A stretch of 64,000 bases of DNA from Porphyromonas sp. Its GTDB lineage: Bacteria; Bacteroidota; Bacteroidia; Bacteroidales; Porphyromonadaceae. The DNA is taken from assembly GCA_022772085.1 (NCBI GenBank), contig JALFBN010000007.1, forward strand, positions 124,001-188,000, given 5' to 3'. This document shows positions 35,466-43,615 of the stretch, one piece after another. Every line of letters starts with the position of its first letter. The stretch's first letter is position 1. A program made the translations under genes and the position numbers. The notes under the pieces are model-generated. The model was not told where the DNA came from. It saw only the letters and a list, made by a program, of their open reading frames with translations, and ran no database searches.

Positions 35466-35726
35466 ATGAAGAGTGAAGTAAAGTTTGGTTTAGGTCTGGC
35501 CATTGGTGTGGCTTTGGGTGCTGCGATCGCCTATTTTTCGGATAAAGAAAAACGTGATAGCTTCGTTGATGATGTGATGACTACAGCCGATAAGGCTCGT
35601 GACGGCTTGGTAGAAGGTTACTATGAAGCAAAGGCGAAGTACAATCAGTACCGCAATAAATTGAAAAAAGCGAGCGATGATTTGATGGATGGCTTGGACG
35701 ATGCTCCTGCCGATTTACTCGACTAA
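35466..35726 (+). CDS. YtxH domain protein
   Basis: Small protein of 86 residues. The ATG at 35466 (MKSEVKFGLGLAIGVALGAAIAYF) opens one glycine/alanine-rich transmembrane helix, followed by the YtxH-like SDKEKRDSFVDDVMTTADKARDG and an amphipathic helix. YtxH proteins are linked to envelope or general stress in other bacteria; the mechanism is unknown. The longer frame upstream begins in unlikely sequence. It is followed by a terminator-like hairpin and then by two more small envelope genes. Confidence 0.75.
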   Translation: MKSEVKFGLGLAIGVALGAAIAYFSDKEKRDSFVDDVMTTADKARDGLVEGYYEAKAKYNQYRNKLKKASDDLMDGLDDAPADLLD

Positions 35727-35737
35727 AACAGAGGTAA

Positions 35738-35775
35738 CGCACCCGATATTCCCCTTTTTTTGAGGGTGCGCTTTT
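35738..35775 (+). terminator. Terminator-like hairpin after the YtxH gene
   Basis: CGCACCC (35738-35744) pairs with GGGTGCG (35764-35770) around a loop that itself contains seven T residues, followed by CTTTTATT. It should separate, at least partly, the YtxH gene from the next two. Confidence 0.65.
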
Positions 35776-35944
35776 ATTCATCAGGGGAGTAGTGAATATA
35801 CCCATCTCCTGCCCTCCGAGCGGTTGCTCTAGAGCATCCTCTCTTTCAGAGGAAGGTTGTGGTAAAGGCGATGGGGTATGACCCGCTCGCTTTGTGTGGG
35901 GTGTGTATATTCATTGCTCCTCTTTTTTAGATAGATTTTGTCCG

Positions 35945-36385
35945 ATGGAGTCTTCATTTAGTTTGCGTACCTTCGTTCGCCATTTGGCGGAGTACGCTTT
36001 GACGCTTTTGCGTAAGTCCGTGTTGGACAGTGCTGAGGGGGCTTCCCTCTTGGTGGCGAAACTTATTGCCTTGACACTCATACTGCTCCTCATGCCCGTC
36101 TGCCTTGTTTTATTGGCGTTCCTCATCGCTTCTCTCCTAAGTGATCTCTTGGGAGTCGGTCTCAGTATAGGAGTATTGCTTACCTTGCTATTGCTTTTGG
36201 GGAAGATCGTAGCTATTCGCATTTGGTATAAGCCCCTTACACGTTCAATCCGAGATAGAGTCAAACTTTTCTTTATGGCGACAGCTGAGCGTTGTAAGGC
36301 TCCTCAGTTTGCGGATTGGGGCGATGATGAAGAACTAGAGGCTTCAGAAGATCCATTTATAGCACAAGAAGATGAAGAGGAGTAG
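35945..36385 (+). CDS. Phage holin superfamily III-type membrane protein
   Basis: Membrane protein of 146 residues. The start is the ATG at 35945 (MESSFSLRTFVRHLAEYA). Two long hydrophobic helices, LIALTLILLLMPVCLVLLAF and LLGVGLSIGVLLTLLLLLGK, are separated by a short turn as in the Phage_holin_3_6 / YqjE-like group. The C-terminus is very acidic (DWGDDEELEASEDPF, EDEEE). Despite the family name these are usually chromosomal envelope proteins, often beside YtxH-like and YqjK-like genes. It overlaps the next gene by 14 bases. Confidence 0.7.
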   Translation: MESSFSLRTFVRHLAEYALTLLRKSVLDSAEGASLLVAKLIALTLILLLMPVCLVLLAFLIASLLSDLLGVGLSIGVLLTLLLLLGKIVAIRIWYKPLTRSIRDRVKLFFMATAERCKAPQFADWGDDEELEASEDPFIAQEDEEE

Positions 36386-36818
36386 CGTAGATGAGCAACT
36401 AAAGGCTCTGCAAACTGAAGCCAATCAGGCACACAACGAGGCGTGCTCTCTCGTAAAAGAGGAGTGGCGATGGATGCATTCCCAAAAAGGTCGTGATGCA
36501 ATTTGGGAGAGTGTACGTCGGGATGTCTTGCCTCAAGGCACTTTGGCTCAATGGCTCTTTAAGGCGTTTCGTAGGGATAAATCGTCTCGAAGGTGCGGAG
36601 GCAGTAGCGATGGTCGAGTGGCCGGCAATCTGGTATCGAGTACCTTGTTGTCCAAGATGTTGCCCTCTTCTATGGTCAAATATGCTCCACTGATCTTGGA
36701 GCTGTTTGATTTGGCACGCCCGATTTTGATCAGTACGGGTATTACTCTAGGACGTTCGCTTGTGAGTAGGATGCTTGCCCGCCTCAATCCTTTCCGACGA
36801 AAAAAGAAGAAAGCATAA
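36372..36818 (+). CDS. Hypothetical protein of the YtxH-holin cluster
   Basis: Protein of 148 residues that I do not recognise. It starts within the acidic end of the holin-like gene (ATGAAGAGGAGTAG), so translation of the two is coupled. An N-terminal helix rich in Glu, Gln and Lys (EQLKALQTEANQAHNEA) precedes a hydrophobic region, VKYAPLILELFDLARPILISTG, and the C-terminus is strongly basic (NPFRRKKKKA). The opposite charges of the two proteins' tails suggest that they may interact. Its position resembles that of YqjK-like genes. A bidirectional terminator follows. Confidence 0.65.
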   Translation: MKRSSVDEQLKALQTEANQAHNEACSLVKEEWRWMHSQKGRDAIWESVRRDVLPQGTLAQWLFKAFRRDKSSRRCGGSSDGRVAGNLVSSTLLSKMLPSSMVKYAPLILELFDLARPILISTGITLGRSLVSRMLARLNPFRRKKKKA

Positions 36819-36863
36819 AAAAGCCTCCAAACTCCCTGATTCATTGTGGGAGTTTGGGGATTT
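36817..36863. terminator. Bidirectional terminator between convergent units
   Basis: CCAAACTCCC (36827-36836) and GGGAGTTTGG (36848-36857) form a 10-bp perfect stem. The minus strand has a run of six T residues after it, and the plus strand has TTTT at 36860. It serves the small envelope genes and the convergent glycosyltransferase. Confidence 0.85.
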
Positions 36864-36886
36864 TATGGGATGAGGTATCGTCTCAA

Positions 36887-37873
36887 TTACACACTACCGA
36901 AGAGTAATAATTCTGTGATTGCTCGTTGTACGATATGCCATTTTATGACCCACTTTTCGGGAATGCCATAGTGTGGGAATCCACCGAATGATCGAAGTGT
37001 TTGCTCCGCCTCTTGCTTAACTATTGCCTTTTCGGGGCCATCGGGCAGGGCGAGTGTACTTTGTAGTATTTGGTAGCAGATACCACGATGAACGCTCCTC
37101 AAAAGGAATCGAGCAAAGCCGGAGAAGAGGGGGGATGTGGCGATGTATTGAGAGCGCACACGTATTGCTTCGAGGTGATCTTGGATGTTTTTTATGGATT
37201 TGGTGTGGATGATGCTATTATGCACCTGCCTGTAATAATAGGTCGAGAAGCCCGTCGAGGCAATGAGCGAGGCACGCTCGATCCAAGTAGGGATTACCCG
37301 AATATCTTCGTAATTATGCCCAATGGGGAACGTGGGTAGATTGCAAAAGGTGGCGCTGCGATAGAGAAATTGCCACAAGAAGCTCCCGACACGGCGGTCG
37401 AAGCACATCTGTGTCAATAGGCGTTTGCTCGAGAAGGTGCTTCGTCCGAACACCATGGGAGGCGTTTTTGTTTTATCTGTTAAATCATCGAAAAATACGA
37501 TACCCGTTTGTACGAGATCGGCTCCAGTCTCCTCTGCTCGTTGGAGCATCAGTTCGAGGTGCTGAGGATGAAGGCGGTCGTCGCTATCGACGAAGCAGAA
37601 GAAAGGAGCCGTAACCTCTCCCAACGCCACGTTGCGAGCATGGCTTACACCCCTATTTTGTGTAAGGTGTATAACCCTAATACGAGCATCTTGATTCGCC
37701 CATTTGTCTAAGATCTCTCCCGAGGAGTCTGTAGAGGCATCGTTTACGAAAATCGCCTGCCAGTGCTCGTAGGTTTGCGCTGAGAGACTCTCAAAAAGTT
37801 CGTGAAGATACCTCTCAACATTGTAAGTGGGGATCAGGATCTGTATGACAGGGGGCGTGGGTGTCGGGTTCAT
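36887..37873 (-). CDS. Family 2 glycosyltransferase
   Basis: Nucleotide-sugar-dependent glycosyltransferase of 328 residues, GT-A fold. QILIPTYNVERYLHELFESL opens the domain, followed by FVNDASTDSSGEIL, NRGVSHARNVAL and the metal-binding DSDDR motif (FCFVDSDDRLHP). No transmembrane helix is seen, so it acts at the cytoplasmic face. The ATG at 37873 is chosen because an excellent minus-strand promoter ends at 37910, downstream of the alternative start at 37939. It is divergent from the flippase and belongs to the same polysaccharide cluster. Confidence 0.88.
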   Translation of the reverse strand: MNPTPTPPVIQILIPTYNVERYLHELFESLSAQTYEHWQAIFVNDASTDSSGEILDKWANQDARIRVIHLTQNRGVSHARNVALGEVTAPFFCFVDSDDRLHPQHLELMLQRAEETGADLVQTGIVFFDDLTDKTKTPPMVFGRSTFSSKRLLTQMCFDRRVGSFLWQFLYRSATFCNLPTFPIGHNYEDIRVIPTWIERASLIASTGFSTYYYRQVHNSIIHTKSIKNIQDHLEAIRVRSQYIATSPLFSGFARFLLRSVHRGICYQILQSTLALPDGPEKAIVKQEAEQTLRSFGGFPHYGIPEKWVIKWHIVQRAITELLLFGSV

Positions 37874-37909
37874 TGCTCTCGTGATTGTTATTGCTTGTCT
37901 TCCGATGAA

Positions 37910-37939
37910 CAAAGATACCATGTTTCTACCTTGATACAA
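37910..37939 (-). promoter_or_regulatory. Promoter of the minus-strand glycosyltransferase
   Basis: On the minus strand, TTG (37939-37937), a 19-base spacer and TATCTTTG (37917-37910) give a perfect Bacteroidota promoter. Transcription would start near 37903. Confidence 0.82.
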
Positions 37940-37944
37940 TAGGT

Positions 37945-37952
37945 TATCTTTG
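37945..37952 (+). promoter_or_regulatory. -7 promoter box (TATCTTTG) of the flippase operon
   Basis: An exact TAnnTTTG box 16 bases before the ATG at 37968. It overlaps the first codon of the longest frame (TTG at 37950), which rules that start out. It is divergent from the minus-strand promoter, with boxes only 28 bases apart. Confidence 0.65.
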
Positions 37953-37967
37953 CAGAACGTTCTCTCT

Positions 37968-39572
37968 ATGTATGCACCTTATAACGGGTGGCAAGGAGAT
38001 TTAGATGTACGGATGATCGCTTCAGATAGAGCTACAAACAGTTTGCGCAATGCCCGCTATGCCATGTTATTTTATGTGGTGGGTTTTATTGCGTCGTTCT
38101 TCTTTCGCCGTTACTTCATTCAGGTCCTAGGGGACGAACTTTTGGGGATGAACTCAACCCTTACGAGTATTTTGGGATTTTTGAATATCGCTGAATTGGG
38201 ATTCTCTGGTGCTATTGCCTTTGCGCTTTATGAGCCATTGGCACAGGATGATCGGCAACAGGTACAGGAGATTATATCCATTCAGGCCTGGTTTTACCGC
38301 TGGGTGGCTCGAGTCGTGTTACTGGCTTCCGTAGCATTGCTCTTCTTCTTTCCTCGAATCTTTGCGGAGACTCACATCCCTCTTTGGTATGCTTACGCCA
38401 CCTTTATCGTCCTGCTTGCTAATGCATTGTGGGGCTATCTCTTTAACTTTCGACAAATCATTTTTTCGAGCGATCAACAGGAATACAAAATAACTCTCGC
38501 TGTACAGATCCCACGGATCCTTAAGCAGGTGCTTCAAGTGTTGGCAATTCTCTTCCTCGCCCATCCCTATGTTTGGTGGTTGGCATTGGAGTTTTTTATT
38601 GGCCTTTTGGGCGTGCTTTTCTTTGAGTGGCTGATCCGTCGGGATTATCCTTGGCTCAAAGCAAGTGCCAAGCAAGGGGGGCTGCTTCGACGTCGCTATC
38701 CCGATATTATGCGTCGCACGGGCCAATTGATTTACCATAAGGTTGCCACCTTTGTGTTGCAACAGAGTGCCCCCATCGTCATCTTGATCGTCTTCGGGAG
38801 TCTGCAGGGCTTTTCGGTCGTAACGATTTACCAAAACTATTCGGTCCTCTTCTTGGGTATTTCGGGAATTGTATCGGCACTCTTTAATGGACTTACTGCC
38901 AGTGTGGGGAATTTGGTGATCGAGGGTGATCAGAATCGGGTAGAGGCTCTTTTTCGCAAACTGTACTCCTTTCGCCTTTGGTTTATCCTCGTTATCGGAG
39001 CGGTGGTCTATTGGGGCTCTCAGAGTTTTATGGAGCTTTGGGTCGGAGGGGAGCGTTACTTCGGGGAGTTAGATCTCTTGCTTTTCCTTCTCTATATGTT
39101 TTTGCAACTCTCGCGCTTGCCTGAGCAATTTATTGCCGCTTATGGTATGTACCAAGATATTTACGCACCCATCATTGAGGCGATCTTGAATTTAGGATTG
39201 TCTCTCCTCTTTGGATCCATGTGGGGTATCACAGGAGTGCTCTTGGGGATCAATATCAGTCTTGTGGCTATTGTGCTCTTGTGGCGTCCTTACTTCCTCT
39301 ATTCGCAAGGGTTTCATAGATCTGTTTGGGGGTTTCACCTGCGCCAAACGGGGCATCTTGCCCTAGCTGTTTTGCTCGTTATTCTCCTTGGTCGCTTTCT
39401 CCCTCAGATGACGGATTTTGCTTCTATTTCTTCATGGGGAGGTTGGTTTGTTCGGGCTATGCTATGTACCGTAGTCTATTCTTTGCTTTTCGGAGGGGGA
39501 CTCTACCTCCTCTTTCCCGATTTTAGAGGTGGTATTGGTATGATCATAAACAAAGTATTCCGTAGAAGGTAG
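37968..39572 (+). CDS. Polysaccharide flippase (Wzx-like, MATE/MOP superfamily)
   Basis: Integral membrane protein of 534 residues that should move lipid-linked sugar units across the inner membrane. About 12-14 hydrophobic segments are spread over its length (MLFYVVGFIASFFFR, VVLLASVALLFFFPR, WLALEFFIGLLGVLFFEWLI, LALAVLLVILLG). The early FFFRRYFIQVLGDELLGMNSTLTSILGFLNIAELGFSGAIA is typical of polysaccharide-biosynthesis MOP proteins. The start at 37968 is set by the promoter. The next gene begins two bases after its stop, so the cluster is an operon. Confidence 0.88.
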   Translation: MYAPYNGWQGDLDVRMIASDRATNSLRNARYAMLFYVVGFIASFFFRRYFIQVLGDELLGMNSTLTSILGFLNIAELGFSGAIAFALYEPLAQDDRQQVQEIISIQAWFYRWVARVVLLASVALLFFFPRIFAETHIPLWYAYATFIVLLANALWGYLFNFRQIIFSSDQQEYKITLAVQIPRILKQVLQVLAILFLAHPYVWWLALEFFIGLLGVLFFEWLIRRDYPWLKASAKQGGLLRRRYPDIMRRTGQLIYHKVATFVLQQSAPIVILIVFGSLQGFSVVTIYQNYSVLFLGISGIVSALFNGLTASVGNLVIEGDQNRVEALFRKLYSFRLWFILVIGAVVYWGSQSFMELWVGGERYFGELDLLLFLLYMFLQLSRLPEQFIAAYGMYQDIYAPIIEAILNLGLSLLFGSMWGITGVLLGINISLVAIVLLWRPYFLYSQGFHRSVWGFHLRQTGHLALAVLLVILLGRFLPQMTDFASISSWGGWFVRAMLCTVVYSLLFGGGLYLLFPDFRGGIGMIINKVFRRR

Positions 39573-39574
39573 TT

Positions 39575-40561
39575 ATGCAACCGCTCGTCTCTGTCGTGAT
39601 TCCGGTGTACAATGCCGCTCCATTTATAGGGCGATGCTTGCGATCGGTGTTGCGCCAAGATTACCCTCGTATAGAGGTGATCATGGTCGATGATTGCTCG
39701 CAAGATGATGGACTTGCTCTGGCGCAACATCTTTACGAAGGGGAGAATCCTCATCAGCATAAAGTTTACTTCTTGCGTCATGATCGGAATGGTGGAGTTG
39801 CCAAGGCACGCCTTACGGCTCTGCAAAAGGCGCAAGGGGAATACCTTTTATTCCTCGATAGCGATGACTATTGGGACAACAACTCTGTGGTGCGTTGTTG
39901 GATCGAAGTCGCTTTGCAAGAGAATAGTCCTCTTGTCGTCAGCGATCACATCATAGATTATCCACGACGCAAAGTGTATCAACGTGCACAGGAGATCCCG
40001 ACAGGACGTGCCTATATTCAGGCGATTCTCTCCGGAGAGCAACCGGGTTATTTGTGCAACAAACTCATTAGTCATCAGGTTTGGAAGAGTTGGGCGGGGC
40101 CCATCATCGAGGGACAAAACCTGTTGGAGGATTATCGGGCCTTGATTCCTCTTTTTTATCACATAGATCGTGTTGCCTATCTCCACAAGCCAACGCTTCA
40201 CTACGTGCAGCACAATGCATTCTCACTGACTCACCGCATTAAGATGGAGCAGAAGGCGGACTTGGAAGCGATCCTGGACTATTTGTCGCACTACCTTCTC
40301 GTAGAGCAGGGTGATAGGCACTGGGTTCCCTATATCGGGATGGCGTATATCAATATCAAATCCATGCTATTCGATCGCATTCCCGTGCGAGATTATCCTC
40401 TTGTACGAGCCATTCACCCGGAGTACGATCGCTACCTTCGGAGGCATCCGAAGAGTAAACTCAATAAGTTGATCTATTGGCTTCAATCCCATTCGTGGAG
40501 TGGATGGCTTGGATGGTTACTCTTGCAATGTCGAGAGCGACTCAAACAAATTATTCGCTAA
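39575..40561 (+). CDS. Family 2 glycosyltransferase
   Basis: GT-A glycosyltransferase of 328 residues. VSVVIPVYNAAPFIGRCLRSVLRQ opens the nucleotide-sugar domain, MVDDCSQDDGLALA and NGGVAKARLTAL follow, and the DXD-type metal site is LFLDSDDYW. No membrane helix is evident, although the C-terminus has an amphipathic segment (WSGWLGWLLLQCRERLKQI) that could bind the membrane. It lies two bases after the flippase gene and 21 before the next glycosyltransferase. It adds a sugar to the repeat unit of this cluster; donor and acceptor cannot be read. Confidence 0.88.
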   Translation: MQPLVSVVIPVYNAAPFIGRCLRSVLRQDYPRIEVIMVDDCSQDDGLALAQHLYEGENPHQHKVYFLRHDRNGGVAKARLTALQKAQGEYLLFLDSDDYWDNNSVVRCWIEVALQENSPLVVSDHIIDYPRRKVYQRAQEIPTGRAYIQAILSGEQPGYLCNKLISHQVWKSWAGPIIEGQNLLEDYRALIPLFYHIDRVAYLHKPTLHYVQHNAFSLTHRIKMEQKADLEAILDYLSHYLLVEQGDRHWVPYIGMAYINIKSMLFDRIPVRDYPLVRAIHPEYDRYLRRHPKSKLNKLIYWLQSHSWSGWLGWLLLQCRERLKQIIR

Positions 40562-40582
40562 CCCCTTAGCCCGTTTGTATAT

Positions 40583-41746
40583 ATGCCTATTGCACTCGTT
40601 GTTAGTTCTATTGTGGAGAAAGGTCCATTATGGGTTGTTTCTGCACTACTGCATCAGCATCCACTGCCCGAGCAACAAGTGATTCTTATCGAATTGCAAG
40701 CTCCTCGAGAAGAGGGAGAGTCTCTACGACAGCGACTTCGTGCTGAGGGGATCCGTATCGAATCGATGCGGGAAACTCTATGGCGTTTAGAGCTGGCAAC
40801 GCATCGAGTTGCCCGAAGATTGGCTCTGTTACTTGACCAATTGGGTGTATCTCTTGTGCATAGTCACACCTACCATCCCGATCTCGTCGTATCATTGCTC
40901 CCCAAGCGATTTATCCGTATCAGTACGTTGCACAATCGGGCTACGGAAGATTTTGTTTATAACAAGGGAGTCATCATGGGGTGGTACATGTGGTTTCGCT
41001 ACAAGCATGCTCTAGGGCGTATTCAGCATTTGGTCGGCATCTCAGAGGCTACAACAGCTTATTATGCACGACGCTTACCCAAAGGTCTCTTTCAAACAAT
41101 CCCGAATGGCATTCCTTTGCCTGCCGACTGGGAGCAAGATCCGCTGTGCGACAAATCGATTTTACGTAAGCAGTTGGGGTTGTCGGTAGACCCTTCGGCT
41201 CCGATGGTGGTTGCTGTTGGAGTCTATTCTCCCCTGAAAAATCACGAAACATTACTCGAAGCTCTTGCACATTTGGCGACGAAAGATCCGCTGTGGAGAC
41301 GTGCTTCTGTGCTGTTCCTAGGCAGTGGATCACAATTGGAGCGTTACAAAAAAATGGCCTCTTCACTGGGTGTTCATGCGCTCTTTCTCGGCAATGTGCC
41401 GAGTGTTGTCCCCTATATGCAGGCTGCCGATGTCTATGTGTCGGCATCGCTTTCTGAGGGGTTCGGGCTGACGGTCGTGGAGGCTGCTTTGTCCCGTTGT
41501 CCCATGGTATTATCCCGAATTCCTTCCTTTGAGGAGTTTGCCCATAGGCTGCCACTCTTGAAAGAATTCCTCATCAATCCAAGAGATATAGTGCAGTGCG
41601 CAAAAAAAATCTCTCGTGCTGTTGGAGTCGAATATCTGAAATCCGATGTACACTCCTTCATCAGCTACTACTCGGCTCAACGTATGAGTCGGGAATATGT
41701 TTCCCTCTATCAAAAATTATTGACCCCGATCAATTCAAAATCGTAG
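40583..41746 (+). CDS. Family 4 glycosyltransferase (GT-B)
   Basis: Glycosyltransferase of 387 residues with two Rossmann halves. The N-terminal half has VHSHTYHPDLVVSLLPK and RISTLHNRATEDFVYNKG. IPNGIPLPADW begins the C-terminal half, with VVAVGVYSPLKNHETLLEAL and LFLGNVPSVVPYMQAADVYVSASLSEGFGLTVVEA; the last E-x7-E segment is the GT4/GT1 nucleotide-sugar signature. It is retaining by family. It sits between a GT2 enzyme and the EpsG-like gene in the same operon. Confidence 0.9.
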   Translation: MPIALVVSSIVEKGPLWVVSALLHQHPLPEQQVILIELQAPREEGESLRQRLRAEGIRIESMRETLWRLELATHRVARRLALLLDQLGVSLVHSHTYHPDLVVSLLPKRFIRISTLHNRATEDFVYNKGVIMGWYMWFRYKHALGRIQHLVGISEATTAYYARRLPKGLFQTIPNGIPLPADWEQDPLCDKSILRKQLGLSVDPSAPMVVAVGVYSPLKNHETLLEALAHLATKDPLWRRASVLFLGSGSQLERYKKMASSLGVHALFLGNVPSVVPYMQAADVYVSASLSEGFGLTVVEAALSRCPMVLSRIPSFEEFAHRLPLLKEFLINPRDIVQCAKKISRAVGVEYLKSDVHSFISYYSAQRMSREYVSLYQKLLTPINSKS

Positions 41747-41752
41747 TCCTCT

Positions 41753-42934
41753 ATGCCATTGTATTCCGCCCTGTATTACATTGTTTTTTTTGCTCTTTTT
41801 TTTCTCTTGCTTTGGAGTCTTGAGCGCGATAAGTATGGGACAGTGATCCCCCTTGTAGGATTGTCTGTTTTGCTGATCCTCTTCTCGGCTCTTCGTTTTG
41901 ATGTAGGGCGTGATTATGATGTGTATCAGGGGGCATTTGACTTTGCCTATTCCAATCACTCCGAACACCTGGAGACCCCTTGGAAAGTCCTTAATGAAGT
42001 ATTGGGTTATCTGCATTTGGACTTTTCGTTTTGGACCTTTATCGTAGCCTTGTTGTTCGTGCCACTCTCGCTCTATGCCTACAAAAAACAGAGCTATCAT
42101 TACGCTTTGGCAATCTTGACTTTCGTTTTGGTATTCAAACTCTACTTTGAGTCTTTTAATATGGTGCGTCAGTGTATGGCTCAGGCGGTGTGCCTCTATG
42201 CTTTACCCTTCTTCCGAAAAAAACGCTATTGGGAGACGCTGTTTATTCTGCTCATGGCCTTTTCGGTGCACGCCTCCGCCATCGTCATGTTCGTGATGTT
42301 ACCACTCTTTTTTGTACGCTACAATCGAGCTTTAATGATGAGCCTCCTCTTGCTCTCGATCACTCTCTTCCCTATTGTGATGAAGGCGTTCTTTACAAGT
42401 TTAATCCCCTTTATCTCCGGTGAAATGCATTTGCCACTTGATTTGACTTACATTAAGGCGATGGGCGATACGCAGGAGGGCAAGGGTACGGGGATTCTCT
42501 ACCTATTCAATACGCTTATTGCTCTCTACTTCCTGTGGCGTGAACGGGATCTATTGGTACGTGATAAGGCCCTCTTGCCCTACCTTAATACCTTTTTCTT
42601 TGCCATTATCATTACTAATACATTCATCTTTTTTCAGGTGGCGGATCGGTTTATGTACTACCCTTATTTCTTTTTGCCCATCTTAGTTTCGAATCTCTAC
42701 GAGCGGGGGAATCGCTATGATCGTTGGGTACTCCTTGCGATGTTGCTGGTACAGACGCTTATTACGACGCGCAATATCCTCAATACTGAAGAGACTTATC
42801 ATAATTATCGACTGATCATACATGACAAGGATGTTCCCAACGACTTTTGGGTTCAAAGGGTACAGGAGGAAAATCGAACATATTGGGGCTCTCCGTTGTT
42901 TACGGCAAAAGAGATGAATTCAAAGCAAATGTAA
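41753..42934 (+). CDS. EpsG family polysaccharide polymerase-like membrane protein
   Basis: Integral membrane protein of 393 residues with roughly ten hydrophobic segments. The N-terminal ALRFDVGRDYDVYQGAFDFAY matches the conserved R-x-x-x-GxDY region of EpsG/Wzy-like proteins. Further helices include FWTFIVALLFVPLSLYAY, ALAILTFVLVFKLYFESFN followed by MVRQCMAQAVCLYALPFF, and FFAIIITNTFIFFQVADRF. EpsG proteins are thought to polymerise exopolysaccharide repeat units. With the flippase and three glycosyltransferases this gives a compact Wzx/Wzy-type pathway. Confidence 0.85.
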   Translation: MPLYSALYYIVFFALFFLLLWSLERDKYGTVIPLVGLSVLLILFSALRFDVGRDYDVYQGAFDFAYSNHSEHLETPWKVLNEVLGYLHLDFSFWTFIVALLFVPLSLYAYKKQSYHYALAILTFVLVFKLYFESFNMVRQCMAQAVCLYALPFFRKKRYWETLFILLMAFSVHASAIVMFVMLPLFFVRYNRALMMSLLLLSITLFPIVMKAFFTSLIPFISGEMHLPLDLTYIKAMGDTQEGKGTGILYLFNTLIALYFLWRERDLLVRDKALLPYLNTFFFAIIITNTFIFFQVADRFMYYPYFFLPILVSNLYERGNRYDRWVLLAMLLVQTLITTRNILNTEETYHNYRLIIHDKDVPNDFWVQRVQEENRTYWGSPLFTAKEMNSKQM

Positions 42935-42938
42935 GGAA

Positions 42939-43319
42939 ATGAACAAGAATGAAGGAAATCGGTCTGCATTGGACTTTTTTCATGCCCAACCCCACAATTG
43001 GAATTGTGCTCAGACCATTGCAAAAGCCTATCAAGGCATAACCCGTGTCTCTGATGAGGAGATCGAAGCAACCCTCCGCTCCAAAGGAGGTGGTAAGGCA
43101 GAAGGAGGTTTGTGTGGTGCCCTATATAGTGCCATTCAGATATTGGGAGAGGATTCCCCCGAGGCTAAAGCTCTCATAGAAGAGTTTCACTCGAGGATGG
43201 GGGCTATACAGTGCCGAGCATTAAAGGCGGAGTTGCGTATCCCCTGCAACGATACGGTGGCCTTGGCAGACCAATTGCTGGAGAAGTATCTTTTGATACA
43301 AAGAGAGCAACAAAGTTGA
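42939..43319 (+). CDS. C_GCAxxG_C_C family redox-type protein
   Basis: Soluble protein of 126 residues with the family's spaced cysteines: WNCAQ near residue 23, the GGLCGAL motif near 58, IQCRAL near 91 and IPCND near 103. The family is found in many anaerobes and is suspected of redox or metal-binding work, but no reaction is established. It begins four bases after the EpsG-like gene and is followed by a strong terminator, so it is the last gene of the polysaccharide transcript. The link to polysaccharide synthesis is not obvious. Confidence 0.85.
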   Translation: MNKNEGNRSALDFFHAQPHNWNCAQTIAKAYQGITRVSDEEIEATLRSKGGGKAEGGLCGALYSAIQILGEDSPEAKALIEEFHSRMGAIQCRALKAELRIPCNDTVALADQLLEKYLLIQREQQS

Positions 43320-43415
43320 AGATGACGACTTGGACTTGACCTTTTCCTTTTTAAGGGCTTCGTGAGAAGTTGTTAGCGTTTCCCTTTCATGGGGTGCATT
43401 GAGTAAGGTGTTCGA

Positions 43416-43456
43416 GAAGAGCGGAGTCCTTGATAGAGACTTCGCTCTTCATTTTT
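43416..43456 (+). terminator. Rho-independent terminator of the polysaccharide operon
   Basis: GAAGAGCGGAGTC (43416-43428) pairs with GACTTCGCTCTTC (43438-43450) with a single G-U pair, followed by ATTTTT. It is one of the strongest terminators in the window. Apart from this and the promoter at 43600, the gap 43320-43615 shows nothing else. Confidence 0.92.
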
Positions 43457-43599
43457 ACCTTCAGGATTTCCCTTGTGATATGTTGGGAGTAGCCGTTCTA
43501 TCATCTTTTGGTGAAGAGCTTCTTTACGGGAAGCTGATTCCCTTTCCCGTGCTTGGAATGGAATGACAGTACATAGGCTGATTGTCGTCCACTAGTTTG

Positions 43600-43607
43600 T
43601 ATCTTTG
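43600..43607 (+). promoter_or_regulatory. -7 promoter box (TATCTTTG) abutting the DUF4271 start
   Basis: An exact TAnnTTTG box ending eight bases before the ATG at 43616. Transcription would begin within a few bases of the start codon, giving a leaderless or nearly leaderless mRNA for the DUF4271-hemD unit. Confidence 0.65.
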
Positions 43608-43615
43608 TTCCTCGT

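Noticed and set aside
35945..36385. A prophage lysis gene
   Set aside because: The holin-like family name is misleading; no phage structural, lysis or integration gene is present and the neighbours are ordinary envelope genes.
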